This document shows, piece by piece, positions 1 to 11,116 of a DNA stretch of 64,000 bases. Location of the stretch: positions 127,516,937-127,580,936 of the forward strand of contig NC_134538.1 of assembly GCF_050624435.1 (NCBI RefSeq). Direction: 5' to 3'. Each line of letters starts with the position of its first letter. Position 1 is the first letter of the stretch. The notes under the pieces were generated by a model. It ran no database searches. It was not told the origin of the DNA and saw only the letters and a program-made list of their open reading frames with translations. This DNA comes from Tenrec ecaudatus (taxonomy: Eukaryota > Chordata > Mammalia > Afrosoricida > Tenrecidae). Made by a program: the position numbers and the translations under genes.

Positions 1-98
1 CCTCTTTCTTTGGGGTTATCTGAGTGGCCCCCGTACACATACAAAAAGACATCACCGATGAACTAATGTCCCAACAAGGAAACAAAAGACCAACCCAC

Positions 99-256
99 CT
101 CTAGGTAACTGAGGATATAATATTTCTGGGCTCCTCTCAGCCCACAAATAGAGGAAGCTGTTAGCTGAGCACCACGGCCCTCCAGGAGGTCACCATCAGT
201 AGGGTGACAGGCACCCTGGTTGCAGTCATCTCGAGCTTGTGAGTCACCGAGCAACC
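99..256 (-). CDS. LAMB4: LAMB4 (laminin subunit beta-4) 5' coding exon, partial gene
   Basis: This 158-nt exon encodes the end of the signal peptide and the start of the laminin N-terminal (LN) domain of laminin beta-4, a secreted basement-membrane glycoprotein chain. Read on the minus strand it follows a TTCCAG acceptor at 257-262 and ends CTAGAG before a GTGGGT donor at 93-98. It holds 2 + 52 codons with no stop. The peptide includes DDCNQGACHPT, then GDLLEGR, then SICGLRGAQKYY, then ILSYLE, matching my recollection of human LAMB4 nearly residue for residue. The two leading bases GG would complete a Trp codon if the previous exon ends in T. The open frame with a Met at codon 3 (Leu-Leu-Gly in the exon frame lies just upstream of the secreted start) should not be taken as the start: the initiator lies in an unseen upstream exon. 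One Cys conserved in laminin beta chains (usually Tyr-Cys-Ile) is Tyr here. The gene continues beyond position 1. Confidence 0.93.
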
Positions 257-377
257 CTGGAACACAGTAGGAGGAGTCACATGCAAGGCAGCCTAAGGCA
301 GCACAAGGTCCGAAGAAGCACTTGGTTCAGATAGCAGTCTGCTTATTTTCAATACCCATCTTATTGTTCATTAAGGA

Positions 378-565
378 ACCCAAATGGTGCAGTGGGTTAA
401 ACATTGGGTTCAGCGGTTCAAACCCACCAATGATCCGGCGGAGGAGGACGAGGCAGTCTGCTTCTGTAAAGATTCAAGCCTTGGAAACCTTTGGAGTAGT
501 TCGATAGGGTTGCTCTGACCTGGAATTGACTCCAGGACAGTGGGTTTTGTTTGTTTGTCCGTTGG
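378..565 (+). mobile_element. AfroSINE
   Basis: A tRNA-derived SINE with the typical start (GGAACCCAAATGGTGCAGTG), B-box-like GGTTCAAACCC, the AAGATTCAAGCCTTGGAAAC core and a TTGACTCCAGGACAGTGGG tail leading to a GTTTTGTTTG tract. Confidence 0.85.
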
Positions 566-729
566 CCATTAAGATTCCATTTAGTGTGGATACCTGGAGC
601 ACCTCCCATCTGTGCCCTCCAAAAAAAATTTTTTTAATGCTGAATGTGGAAAAGATTGTAACCCTTATGCCTTGCTGGTGGGTCAGTAAGACGTTGCAGT
701 TTCTGTGAGACGCCTTTTGGATGTTCCTC

Positions 730-1223
730 TCACAGTGAAGCCTAGGGATTTTTATTATGACTCAGCAATTCTACTTGTGTCTCCCCACAAGTCTTGAAAG
801 CAGGAACTCAAACAGAGACTTGTACACCAAAGATCACTGCAGCTCTGCTCACAATAGCCCAAGTGGGAAATGCCCAGTGTCCTTCAACAGACAAATGGAT
901 AAATAACATTTGCCCATCCAGATGAAAGAATAGTAGTAAGTCCAAAATAAAGAGGAGTTCTGATACACATTAGGCCATGACCTTGGGAATGTCATGGTGA
1001 ATGAAATAAATAAACATAAAAGGACAAATATTTATGATCCCCCATAGGAGAAATATATATAGAATATGCCATTGTAAAGAGGCAAAAGTTTATTGGGGGT
1101 TAAGGGGCTGGATGGAGGAGAGAAAGAACAGTCATTGCTGAAAGGGCACTCAGTTTGGTCAGGGTGATGAAAACAGATAATGGTGCTAGTGAGTTGCGCA
1201 CTTAAGAATGGTTAAGATGGTGT
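730..1223 (+). mobile_element. ancient L1 3' end, split by RA retroposon
   Basis: It matches the end of mammalian L1 ORF2 and 3'UTR: AGCAATTCTACTTGTG, GCAGGAACTCAAACAGA, CAACAGACAAATGGATAAA, AAAGGACAAATATTTATGAT, and GTTAAGATGG near the end. The L1 resumes after 2085 with ATATTTTTACCACAA, so RA copy 1224-2065 sits inside it. Confidence 0.75.
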
Positions 1224-2065
1224 GCATAAGAAAATGTGAAGAAAGCTGATGGTGCCCGGCTGTTAAAAGATACACTGTCTGGGGTCTTAAAGGCTTGAAG
1301 GTAAACAAGCGGCCATCTAGCTCAGAAGCAACAGAGCCCACATGGAGGAAGCACACTAGCCTGTGTGATCATGAGGTGTCAAAGGGATCAGGTATCAGGA
1401 ATCATCAGAACCAAAAATCATATCATTGTGAATGAGGTGGGGAGCGCAGATTGGGGCCCCACAACCCATCTGTAGGCAACTGGACATCCCCTTACAGAAG
1501 GGCCACAGAGAGGAGATGAGCCATTAGGGTACAGTGTAGTAATGATGAAACATAAAGCTTTCCTCTAGTCCTTATTAAATGCTTCCTTTCCCCAACTATC
1601 ATAATTCCAATTCTTCCTTACAATCCAGCTAGACCAGAGGATGTACACTGATACGGATAGGAACTGGAAACACAGGGAATCCAGGACAGATGATCCCTTC
1701 AGGACCATTGCTGAGAGTGGCGATACCAGGAGGGTGGAGGGAGGGTGGGGTGGAAAGGGGGAACCGATTACAAGGATCTACATATAACCTCCTTCCTGGG
1801 GGGGCAGACAGTAGAAAAGTGGGTGAAGGGAGATGTCAGTGTAAGACAGGACAAAATAATAATTTATAAATTATCAAGGGTTCATTAAGGATGGGGTGGT
1901 GGGAAGGGAGGGGAAAAATGAAGAGCTGATATCAAGGGCTCAAGTAGAAAGCAATTGTTTTGAGAATGGTGATGGAAACAAATGTACAAAAGTGCTTGAC
2001 ACAATGGATGGAGGTATGGATTGTGATAAGAGTTGTACGAGTCCTCAATAAAATGATTTAAAAAA
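1224..2065 (+). mobile_element. RA retroposon copy 1 (poly(A), nested in L1)
   Basis: A 5'-truncated copy of the abundant family whose hallmarks are GCATAAGCAAATGTG, GGGGTCTTAAAGGCTTGAAGG, AAGCAACAAAGCCCACATGG, a short purine-rich GGGAGGGTGG tract, and the end AATAAAATGATTT plus poly(A). It is flanked by AAGAATGGTTAAGATGGTGT (1204-1223) and AAGAATTTTTAAGATGATGT (2066-2085), a 20-bp imperfect target duplication typical of L1-driven retroposition. No long ORF is present. Confidence 0.85.
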
Positions 2066-2085
2066 AAGAATTTTTAAGATGATGT

Positions 2086-3265
2086 CTTTTTATAAAGATA
2101 TTTTTACCACAAGGAGAAAAACTTTTTAAAGGGATGTTGAGGACAATACATTTGGGAAAACTAGGTCCTTTCTTTGGATGCTCTGCTGACGGGGCATGTG
2201 GAGTCACTAGCACTTCCTTTGCAGTGATTTATTCTTTTAGACAAGTTTCATCCTGCGTGATGGGGTTGCAGCTGTGGTTGGCTTAGAGATTTAACATGTT
2301 TTCTTAACTTGACTTGGCCAGACTTGTTCTGATCAGATGTGCACTTTTCAAAAATAGAACTACTCCAGGACTCAGAGAAATCAAATGATTCTGTATTATA
2401 GTATCACATGTGAAAATATGAATTTCTTTTAGCGTATAAAATACCTGGCTGAAAGTGTCCAGGCATATAAGTAGTGTAACTTTCATGCCTGAACATTGAT
2501 TCAGCAAAATTCTTTCTGGGCAGAAGTTTTCAACAGCCATCACTTTACCAACAGGTTGGAATTGGTTCAGGGAATAGAGTTGTTTCTGTTTTCCGACAAT
2601 CATTGCTTTCCTCAAAAAATCATCGGAGAGAACCTTATTAGAAATGAACCTAGGAGTCCTGGCCTAAAACACAGAGGAAAGAAAGCGAAGGGTCGCTTGG
2701 CAGAACTAACTATTATTTCCTAATTTCTCGAAGAGTTTACGATTACATTTTCAAAACATGTGAGATGTTTTCACCTATGGTAGCGCTCCCTTCAGTGTGT
2801 TAGAGAATGTCAGCACACCTGTGCATTTTTGCGCTCACACCCATCACATTATTATGGATGAGACAAGGTACAAAGCATGTGGGCCAGATAAGGCGTGCAC
2901 GCTCCGCCAGTCCCTCAAGCCCATGGACTAATGCCCTTGCTAGGCTTCTTTGTCTTTAACTCCCTCAGTCAAAATGCATGACTTAAATAGACCCCAATAT
3001 TTTTAACATGCATGCATATATTTACTATATGGCATCATCTCAATTGCAGTGAGTAACATATAAAGATATGTGTGTGCGCTCATGTATACATGTTACATAT
3101 ATTCCACACTGTACCTAAGTTTGGGCATTTTCTGGTTGGTACTTCAGAAGTTTAGGTCAATGGAAGTTTGCATTAATCCCCATCCATACCACAGTCCCAG
3201 GGTGTGGAGCATAATTGGGTGAATTGGTCCCTCAGCCATCCACCACTTGTCTGTCAGTTTGTCAC
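2086..3265. other. unassigned sequence
   Basis: AT-rich sequence beginning with the distal end of the split L1 (to about 2110). I see no exon, SINE or other recognisable element in the rest; a short alternating TG/CA stretch lies near 3065-3100. Confidence 0.5.
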
Positions 3266-3269
3266 AATT

Positions 3270-3610
3270 CAGTGGCCTGGACATCGCTAGGAGGTTGGAG
3301 GCTATGCCACTGGTATTTCGAATACCATCAGGGAGGGAGATTTTGAGCAGAGCTTCCAGCCTAAGACAGACGAGGAAGAAAGTCCTGTCACATCCTTCTG
3401 AAAACTAGCCCATGAAAACCCTCTGGGCCGCCACAGAGCATCGTCCGACACTGGCGCTGGAAGATGAGCCACCAAGGTTGGAAGACGTTCTGATTCAGCG
3501 TGGCTGCTCCCGTGGTTTCCAGTGTCAGTGGCCATGAAGATGGTGCCTGACTGGGCAGCAGGTGCCGTTCGTTCTGTGTGGGGTTACCATAAACCGGAGC
3601 TGATTTGATA
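3270..3610 (+). mobile_element. RTE-type LINE 5' fragment
   Basis: Contains GCCACTGGTATTTCGAATACC, the stretch with paired TATTTCGAATA, which recurs in the long RTE copy at 57285-57310 (ACTATTGGTATTTCAAATACC), followed in both by a similar 250-bp segment. The frame is destroyed. Confidence 0.6.
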
Positions 3611-3869
3611 GCAACTCATAACAATAACTACATTACCGTGCGTCTCCCCAGATATTCCGTCGATGTCCGTAGGTGTTGCTGATTCCAAGCTGCCGACTAT
3701 GCAGATCTTGGCCAACATCCCCAGGGCTCCTGATTCAACAGAACCGCCATGCAGAGATATCCACTTCTTGCTAGAGACTGGCCTCTGACACAATGACCCT
3801 CTAGGGCAGGGGAGAACTGCCCCTTGGGCTTCCAAGGTGTAATCTTCATGGAAGAGTTAGGTAGTTAGC

Positions 3870-4170
3870 ACAGTGCCCGTGAGCAGAGCTTCAGGCTTCC
3901 GGGCAGGAAGGGGAGGTACAGCCTGGGTGGGCGCTGCACCTGGATTGGCCCACCTGGGCCAGGTGAATTCAATTCAGCCAATGGGGTTGACCAGGGTCTT
4001 CAACCACGCCTCCCATGGAATAATTGATAAGGGCAGGATCCCAGAGCGGACTGCATGACTTTATCAAGTTAGGCGGAAGGGGTGAGGGGCCCTGAGGGGC
4101 CCTGTGTAAACCTGAAACTTCTAACTTTCATAAAACTCACTTGGATCACAAGCCAGGCTACAGTGTGAAT
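3870..4170 (+). mobile_element. possible ERV LTR fragment
   Basis: A promoter-like composition with GATTGGCCCACCTGGGCCAG, a CCAAT box (AGCCAATGGGG), and CATAAAACTCACTTGGATC near its right end, resembling a gammaretroviral-class LTR. No paired LTR or internal region is visible. Confidence 0.35.
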
Positions 4171-4234
4171 TCTTTCTAGAGTGGAGCCAAGGACCCAGGT
4201 CTGTCTCTCCCCCAAAAGATCTCTAACAGGAACA

Positions 4235-4338
4235 GATCGCTACATCTTTCTCTGGTGGAGTGGTGAGTGGGTTGAACCATGAACCTCTCGGTTAATAGCT
4301 GAGCACTTAACCCCAAAACCACCAGGGCTCCTTTAAAG
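4235..4338 (-). mobile_element. AfroSINE, 5' part
   Basis: The plus strand ends GCACTTAACCCCAAAACCACCAGGGCTCC, the reverse complement of the SINE head, with a degenerate B box at TTGAACCATGAACC. Confidence 0.75.
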
Positions 4339-4359
4339 GCATATGACATTATATTTAAA

Positions 4360-4640
4360 AAAAATTGATCGCCATATAACCCCCCCACCCAGGGGGACGA
4401 ATAACAGAAAAGTGGGTGAAGAGAGACAGTGGCCAGAGTAAGACATGAAAAAAAAATTATAAGTTACCAAGGGTTCATGAGAGAAGGGGGAAACAAATGA
4501 GCTGATACCAAGGGCTCAAGTAGAAAGCAAATGTTTTGAGACTAATGATGGCAACATATGTACAAATGTGCTTGATACAATGGATGGATGGATTGTGATA
4601 AGAGCTGTAAGAATCCCCAGTCAAATGATTTTTTTAAAAT
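4360..4640 (+). mobile_element. RA retroposon copy 2, truncated
   Basis: Contains AAAAGTGGGTGAAGAGAGACA, GTTACCAAGGGTTCATGAG, GAGCTGATACCAAGGGCTC and GATTGTGATAAGAGCTGTA, ending with AATCCCCAGTCAAATGATTTTTTT. The final poly(A)-signal hexamer has decayed. Confidence 0.8.
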
Positions 4641-5845
4641 TGGGTTCTATTTTAAAATTGCTTCTACTAAATCTTCTGAGATAATTTAACACAGACAGAA
4701 AATGAATTTTGACAATTAATATAATACTCACCAACGTGCAACAAAAGGTCAGTTGAAACCACATTTCTTTGTCAGGAAATGGTTCATTTCAATTTTGCTA
4801 GGCTAAAAAATATGTCAAAGTCAGCTACTGGTAGAGGTAATGACTGCTATCAACACACAGTGTTTATCAGCCCTCACATGTGTCTGATGGTTCTTATTCT
4901 ATTCCTTAAAACACAAGTTTTCAAAAATGCAAAATTTGTCAATGTTTTGGGGGAAATAGTATAAAACAAATGTAATATCTTTAACCTATCTTAATTCATT
5001 TTTACGTATTTTAAATAACTTACTATAAATTAGGTGGGGGTTTACATTATAGATCATCAGCTTTGTATTTAACAGTTTAAACTGCTAATCAAACCTCCCA
5101 ATAATTTACTCTTCACCCACTTTTTCACCCATCTTTATCATCATTAAGTTTTTCCTAAAAAAAAAAATCGCATGATTGATATGTACTCATGGTAGAGACA
5201 TTTTAGCCAGGCGAATGATGACGACATCCCTCCATAGTTTGACAGCTTGACGGGGGGCAGGGGTTACTACTGTCTTGCTGAGTGCTTTCCATACCATTTT
5301 TTCCTTTGTTTTTTTAACCTTTTTTTTTCTTACAGATACATATTTTTCAAAAATGTTATCAGACTGTATATTGGTTAATAGATAAAGAGGATTTCCAAGA
5401 AAAAATCATGGTAAAATGGAATGAAAAGATAATGGAACCTTTTTACATGAACCTTTTAATCACGTATCTTTCTGCACAAATGCCCTAGAGCAGTGATTTC
5501 CCACTAGGGAAGGGCATCAGCGTTGCCTGGGGCTGCTCCAGGTCAAGCCTGCACCTCTTCCCTTTGTGGTTTTGGCCGTCCGTCCCGCCCCAGTCACTGA
5601 GGGGAGCCTTGATATAGGAGAGTATTCTCTGCGGTGGGTTTGGGAAAGAAGAAGATAAATTGCTTTTCTACACTAAGGTTCTTAACTATTGAATAGTATT
5701 TCTTTGAGTCCAGCAACCAGAATTCATCTCAAGAATCCCTCATTATTTTGTTTCTAATATTTTCTGTGATAAATATCTTGGTTACATCTGTGTAAATATA
5801 TATTGTTAATGATCTCCTAGGATAAGATGGAAAACAGAATGGAAA
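4641..5845. other. unassigned sequence
   Basis: AT-rich single-copy-looking DNA with T- and A-runs near 5158-5166 and 5300-5330. No coding or repeat feature was recognised. Confidence 0.5.
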
Positions 5846-5847
5846 TC

Positions 5848-5972
5848 ATATATCCCTGGTAGCATAGTGGTTGCATATTGGGCTGTGATCTGGAAGGTTG
5901 TCAGTGTGATCCAGAAGGTCACCAGTTCAAAACCACCAGCTGCTCAAAGAAAGATGAGCTTTCTATACCCAT
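5848..5972 (+). mobile_element. AfroSINE 5' half, interrupted by LTR
   Basis: Begins CCCTGGTAGCATAGTGGTTG, has TTCAAAACCACCAGCTGCTC and ends TTTCTATACCCAT where the LTR begins. The SINE continues after the LTR as CCCCTGTAAAGAATTGCAGTCTC (6483-6505). Confidence 0.8.
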
Positions 5973-6482
5973 TGTGGCAGTGACATAATCTGTGAACTTG
6001 TGAAGGGGTGGAGTCTAGCCTGTCAACTAGGTCACAGCCAATGAAACCTCTGTGTGGGCATGCTTTAGGATTCTGGGAACTCCTGTCTTCTTCCCTGGAG
6101 GTAGGACACACACTCTTTGTGAGACATTCCTGCTGACAAGACACATAGAGCTGCACTGATGAGGCCAGAGCCCTGGAGCTGGGGGAGCCACGTGGAGACC
6201 CACACCAGCGCTAATATGCCTCCACTGCCACTGGACCCACAAGACTTTCCACCCACTGACCTGTGATCTTCCTGCATTTGGCATCATTGCATCTGCTGCA
6301 TGAGTCTGAAGAGGAATTTATAGACTGGTCTTAGATATATGGGCTAATATTGGATTTATGGACTTGATCTGAACTGGGCTGGGATGTTCTCTCAATGTAC
6401 AGTTATTTGATATAAAGCTCTTTCTTATATACATATATACATGTCAATGGATTGGTTTCTCTAGTCAACCCAGACTAACACA
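5973..6482 (+). mobile_element. MaLR/ERVL-like solo LTR
   Basis: A 510-bp unit beginning TGTGGCAGTGACATAA and ending AACCCAGACTAACACA, the TG...CA structure with the ACTAACACA-type end of MaLR elements. ATAAAG near 6412 could be its poly(A) signal. Flanks CCCAT and CCCCT form a 4/5 match to a 5-bp target duplication. There is no internal retroviral sequence. Confidence 0.75.
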
Positions 6483-6499
6483 CCCCTGTAAAGAATTGC

Positions 6500-6645
6500 A
6501 GTCTCTGATACCAGGGGCTTGGGTGGAGAGCAAATGTTTTGAGAATGATGACAGCAATGAATGTACAAATGTGCTTGACACAATTGATGTATATATGGAT
6601 TGTGATAAGAGTTGTATGAGCCCCTAATAAAACGATTTAAAAAAT
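6500..6645 (+). mobile_element. RA retroposon copy 3, 3' end only
   Basis: From TGATACCAGGGGCTTGGGTGG to GAGCCCCTAATAAAACGATTTAAAAA. It lies within the remainder of the same SINE (GCAGTCTC before, TAGTCTCAG after). Confidence 0.8.
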
Positions 6646-6689
6646 TAGTCTCAGACAATCAGGGAAAGGTTAGTTGATGGGAGTTAAAC

Positions 6690-7160
6690 TTTGACTACAA
6701 GAGCCACAATAAAGAATTCACTGCCCTTGCACGCTGGACTGCTGCTTCCATGAGCATTGTTGTGTGTGGATCTAAGCAAGATGAAATCCTTGACAACTTT
6801 TCTCCATTTATTATGATGTTACTTGTTGATCCAACTGTTTGTATTCTTACACTGAGTTGTAATCCATACTGAAGGCTGTAATCTTCGATCTTCATCAGCA
6901 AGTGCTTCAAGTCCTCCTCACTTTCAGCAAGCAAGGTATGTCATCTGTTAATAAACCTTCCTTCGATCCTGTTCTGCATTTTTCTTCATACAGCCCAGCT
7001 TCTCTGATGATTGGCACGGCACACGGATTGAATAAGTATGGTGAGAGGAAGCATCCATCACACGCACCTTTCCTGATTTGCAACCATGCAGCACCCCCTT
7101 GTGCTGTTTGTACAACTGCCTCTTGATTCATGTGCAAGTTCCACACAAGTCAATGAGTAC
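6690..7160 (-). mobile_element. RTE-type LINE reverse transcriptase fragment
   Basis: Minus-strand frames show LAESEEDLKHLLMKIEDYSLQ (6695-6934) and, in a shifted frame, a stretch with FLSPYLFNP and LTDDIPCLL (6907-7146), the C-terminal RT palm region of the afrotherian RTE LINE. The catalytic Tyr-Ala-Asp-Asp is degraded to Leu-Thr-Asp-Asp and frames are broken. Confidence 0.8.
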
Positions 7161-7242
7161 ATTCTTCTCAAGGCTATCATGATCCCCACCATTGATACCT
7201 TTGCATTATCAATAAAACAAAATTAAACATAAAAAACAAGAA

Positions 7243-7330
7243 TGATAGTCTCAGAAACCCACAGGGACAGTTCTATCTTCCCCTATAGGGTTGTTATGAG
7301 TTGGCATCAACTTGATGGCTGTGCTTGGCA
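7243..7330 (+). mobile_element. AfroSINE 3' half
   Basis: TAGTCTCAGAAACCCACAGGG, then CCTATAGGGTTGTTATGAGT and TTGATGGCTGTGCTTGG. Confidence 0.8.
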
Positions 7331-7377
7331 TATATATAACATGATATATGTATATAAATATGATATATATACACACA

Positions 7378-7570
7378 CAGTTGTTAGCTGCCATCAAGTT
7401 GATTCCAACTCATGGCGACTCCATGTGCATAGAACTCCCCAGGATTTTTCAAGGCTGTGATCGTTTAGAAACAGATCGCCAGCTTGTCTTCTGAGGCACT
7501 TGCGGGTGAATTTAAACCGTCAACTTTTTAACTAGTAGTTAAGCACTTCTCTGTTTGTGCCAACCAGCTT
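7378..7570 (-). mobile_element. AfroSINE
   Basis: Reverse-complement SINE starting GCTGCCATCAAGTTGATTCC and ending in the degenerate head TTAAGCACTTCTCTG. Confidence 0.75.
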
Positions 7571-7639
7571 TCAAAAGGCTTGTGGAAATCTCTACTTTTC
7601 ATTCCACTTTTCCATGAACTTGTGTAAGGTCCCTCGCAT

Positions 7640-8095
7640 GTACTCATACATGCACACATGCACACCCCACACCCCGCCACATACACAGCCAAGCCCCACA
7701 CAGATATCTATGTGTCTATGCATAGACACATAGAAACCCAAACCAAGCATGCTGCTCAGCCCGGAGCTGCTGGGGAGGACTGAGCTGCCAAACTTTGGTT
7801 AGTCAACCAGGGAAAATGAGCATGCTGCTGTGGAGTTGATTCTAGTAATGATCAGGTTCAAGGTTAAAAATCTTTATAAAGCTGACTCTTGCTATTCTTC
7901 CATAGAATGGCTGATTGCTGTTAACTGCTGATCTGATGGTTAGCATTCCAAACCCTATCCCACGGTGCCACCCAACCCCTCAGAGCCAAACACACTGCCT
8001 CTGAGGCTCTCCGGGCGCACCGTGGCCCTGTAAGGACACAGTAGCACTGCTCCAGAGGGTTGCGAGTGCTGTAAATTCTTACAGAAGCGACTGCT
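7640..8095. other. unassigned sequence
   Basis: Mixed sequence with a CA-rich stretch near 7650-7690 and a TATGTGTCTATGCATAGACACATAG palindrome-like run near 7710-7733. No exon recognised. Confidence 0.4.
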
Positions 8096-8099
8096 TGTA

Positions 8100-8195
8100 G
8101 TTCTCCGGGGGAGCAGCTTGTGGGTTTGAACTGCCCACCTTTCAGTTAGCAGTTGAGTACTTTAACCACAGTATGGCCAGGGCACCTTTTAGGTA
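8100..8195 (-). mobile_element. AfroSINE fragment
   Basis: GGGTTTGAACTGCCCACCTT and AGTACTTTAACCACAGTATGGCCAGGGCACC are the reversed SINE B box and head. Confidence 0.75.
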
Positions 8196-8269
8196 GTCCA
8201 GTACCTAAAAGTAGTCCAGCACCACCCATTTGCACCAACCAGAAACCAAAAGAACCCAACCAAGTATGA

Positions 8270-8415
8270 ACCCAAGGGCTGGTGGTTTGAAGTCATCTAA
8301 ATGTGCCCAAAGAAAGCCTTGGTGAACTATTTCCGAAGTCACACACTCTACCCTGAAACACATGGCATCGTGAATTGGGGACAAAGGTGCATATTGTCAC
8401 ACGGCCATGTGGAGG
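8270..8415 (+). mobile_element. AfroSINE variant fragment
   Basis: CACTCTACCCTGAAACACATGG and ATCGTGAATTGGGG follow the second AfroSINE subtype also seen at 15595 and 35745. Confidence 0.5.
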
Positions 8416-8927
8416 GTTTGACTCAATCAATGTATATGCTTGCCTTTGAGGACCGTGGTAGACCTGAATGCCCATCAATGCCGTGTATTATGAATTTAAA
8501 ATATTTTGGCAGTTTACAAGAACAAGTAGATACTTCATCCTTGTTTTTATTTGAATAGCAGGGAGTGTTATTTATTATGCATTTACAAGTCAGTTAACTT
8601 TTATATTCTCTTTTTCCAGACCTTTCCTACTGAATTCTTCATTTATCCCTCTCATGCCATATCAAAATCCCTCATGCCATATCCCCGCCCTCCCACCTTA
8701 GTGCACTATTTCCTGTTCTCTGAATACTCTCCTCATGCTGGGGGTGAGTCGTTGGCTGCCTTGAACTCCACTCTCCTAAACCCAAAGCCAGCGTCTGTGT
8801 GAAATATTTTGGAATGATTTGAAATGCCTGCGTTTAGAACATTTCCCGTGTTGGGATTCAAGCTCTTTACGCAGTCCAGTGTCCGTATCGGAAATCCAGT
8901 GTCTTAAGAAAAGGACACGCTGAGCAG

Positions 8928-9130
8928 TACTCTCACTAGCTGATGGCGTAGTAGGCTATGCATTGAACTGCCAACTACAAGGTCAGCAGTTTGAAACCAA
9001 CAGTTGCTCCAGGGAGAAAGACAGGGGCTTTCTACTCTCATAAAGATTCACAGTCTCAGAAACCCAAAGGATTGGAAACTTTGTGGAGGCCTCCAGGCAC
9101 ACCCAGGGTGGAACTCCAGGAAGGTGCAAT
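8928..9130 (+). mobile_element. AfroSINE
   Basis: TGATGGCGTAGTAGGCTATGC head, CCAACAGTTGCTCCAGGGAG, CTCATAAAGATTCACAGTCTC and AACCCAAAGGATTGGAAAC. Confidence 0.75.
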
Positions 9131-9869
9131 CCCCGTCGGCTCAGCCCTCTTTTTCAGTAGTGCTCCCTAGTTACCTATTCTCAGACACACAGTTCTGTCA
9201 GTTGCTGTGGGGAAGTGAGATTTCGTAATAATGCTTGGGTGGGACCATGCAAATCAGGGGTGTAAAACACGCATAGAGGGAGTAGCCAGTTGGGTTTGCC
9301 TTTCTTCTAGGTATAAGAGAGCCGCCACAGAAGCAGGAACAGAGGGAAATCGCAGAACCATCAAAGGACTAGACCCAGGAACAGAGGATGTTGGAGATGT
9401 CTGCCTCAATGAGACGCAGACCAGCGACTATAGCACAGAGATCACGGGACACAGCATAGGACAACCCCCCCCACCACCACACACACACACACCTCCCGAG
9501 ACAGAGCAGAGAGGCTGTGCCCCTGAGATGTGAAATCCTCAGACTGTCAGGTGGAGCAGCAAGTCCTCGGGACCCTTGGAGGCAGAAGCCAAAGCTCCAC
9601 ATGGCCCTTTGAAAGCACCTACTTGTCCTAGCTTATTTGGGGTGGGGGGCTTCTTTTGCTAGCCCCTCAGTGTTCAAAACTGAGTTCCCAGTTAAATAGA
9701 AACCTTTTCTATTGATGATAAAAAGTTCGAGGGAAAAACAGCCAAAAGACTCTTTCCTTTCTATCTAGCCTGAGGTCCTTCCTGGGAACGCTCTCCTCTT
9801 TTGGGTTGCATTTGCCCACCCCGTCAGCTGTCCTTGCTGCTTAGGGCTTTGGGCACACTCTGTGCGCAC
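9131..9869. other. unassigned sequence
   Basis: Contains a (CA)n run at about 9476-9493 after a poly(C) stretch. No gene or interspersed repeat recognised. Confidence 0.4.
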
Positions 9870-10370
9870 CCACTCTCTCTCTTTTTTTAAATGACATATG
9901 CCACTTTATGCTATTGTTGAGAATATATAGAGCAGAACACACCCATTGGACAGTTTCTACATGCTTTAAAAAACAAAAAAACCCAAATGAACAACCCCCC
10001 CCCACAGCTTTATTGAGATACAATTCACATAGTTGAAAATTCATCCTTAAAGTGGTTGGTAGTATAGCTATAGAAGGGGCAGCCGCCATCCCTACCTCAC
10101 TTTAGAGTATCCAGAAAGATACCCCCACCTTTCAGCTGTCCTCCTCTGTCGTGGCCTCTTCTAAGCCACCACGAGTGTCTTCCTGTCCCTGGGTTTCCCT
10201 GTCTGGACATTCCTCTGCACACAGGTATGCTCTGTGCTCTTCGGGCGGTCTGCTTTCATTACACATGTTTGCACCTTTCCCCCGTGTCATAGCTTCTTAG
10301 GGCCGGATCACGGTCCTGGATATACCACGGTTTCTTTATTGATTGCTGTTGGGCATTGGGGTTGCTTCTT
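9870..10370 (-). mobile_element. ancient L1 3' region (antisense)
   Basis: TTTATTGAGATACAATTCACATA, TCATCCTTAAAGTGG and the later pattern of degraded CTGGTCTGGACATT follow the reverse strand of old mammalian L1 3' ends. Strongly decayed. Confidence 0.5.
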
Positions 10371-11108
10371 CTACTGTTAGGAAAAATTAGTTTGCAAGAA
10401 ACATTTTACCTCTTTTAAAGAAAATTTAAACCATGAATGTGTCTAACCCTCTCTCCCAGATTGGCAACACGTGGAAGCAGGGAGCCATCCTTTGCTCTTC
10501 GGAAGTACTTAGAGAACCATAAAAACCAGTCATGGATTCATAAGAAGGTGACCTTGGAGCTTGGTGTCCCGCACTGAACTTCCGTGACTTTAAATGCTCA
10601 CTATTGCACCTCACCTGCCCGCACTTGAAGGTGGCTGTGCCCTGCAGTGGCTCCTCCCTGCGGAGGCGTCTCTTCCCCCAGGGAGATCCTTGTCTCCAAC
10701 AGGTAGGACTGCTCACCCTGGCGCTGGCCCTTTCTGCTAGTTGCCCACAGCCTAGTCGACGGTTGTCTTTTCCTTGCTTTTATGTTCAATGGCTTCGTCC
10801 TCATCCCCATTTTCTTTACCTTTCACAGCCCCGAAGGGGAACGAGGGCTGTTTGTGAGCGGAAGAGTTCAGTAGTGTAAGAAGCACTGGTAGGCCAGGAG
10901 AATGATAGATGTACTCCCTTTAGCCAGTCTTGAAATGTCTTACATTATAACTGAGGGGAAACAACGCTGAAAACTCTGAAGGGCATTCATTCTAGGCCCT
11001 TGTCTCCTTTTAGAACTGTTCTTAAAATGATCTGATGAGAAACAAGCCCATTCTGACCCACGTGGTGTGAAGGACTGACATTGCTCAGGCCGGAAGAACT
11101 GACTGGTG
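10371..11108. other. unassigned sequence
   Basis: Single-copy-looking DNA of about 50% GC. No splice-bounded conserved ORF was recognised. Confidence 0.4.
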
Positions 11109-11116
11109 GTCTAAAG

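Noticed and set aside
2304-2615. possible LAMB4 first exon (signal peptide MKVTLLICLD followed by a CAGGTATTT donor)
   Set aside because: The exon would need to end with T before the donor to complete the Trp codon; it ends CAG, and the sequence does not resemble the LAMB4 signal peptide I recall.
5850-5960. tRNA-like gene
   Set aside because: The A/B-box-like sequences belong to AfroSINEs, which are tRNA-derived; no cloverleaf with CCA end or functional anticodon stem is seen.
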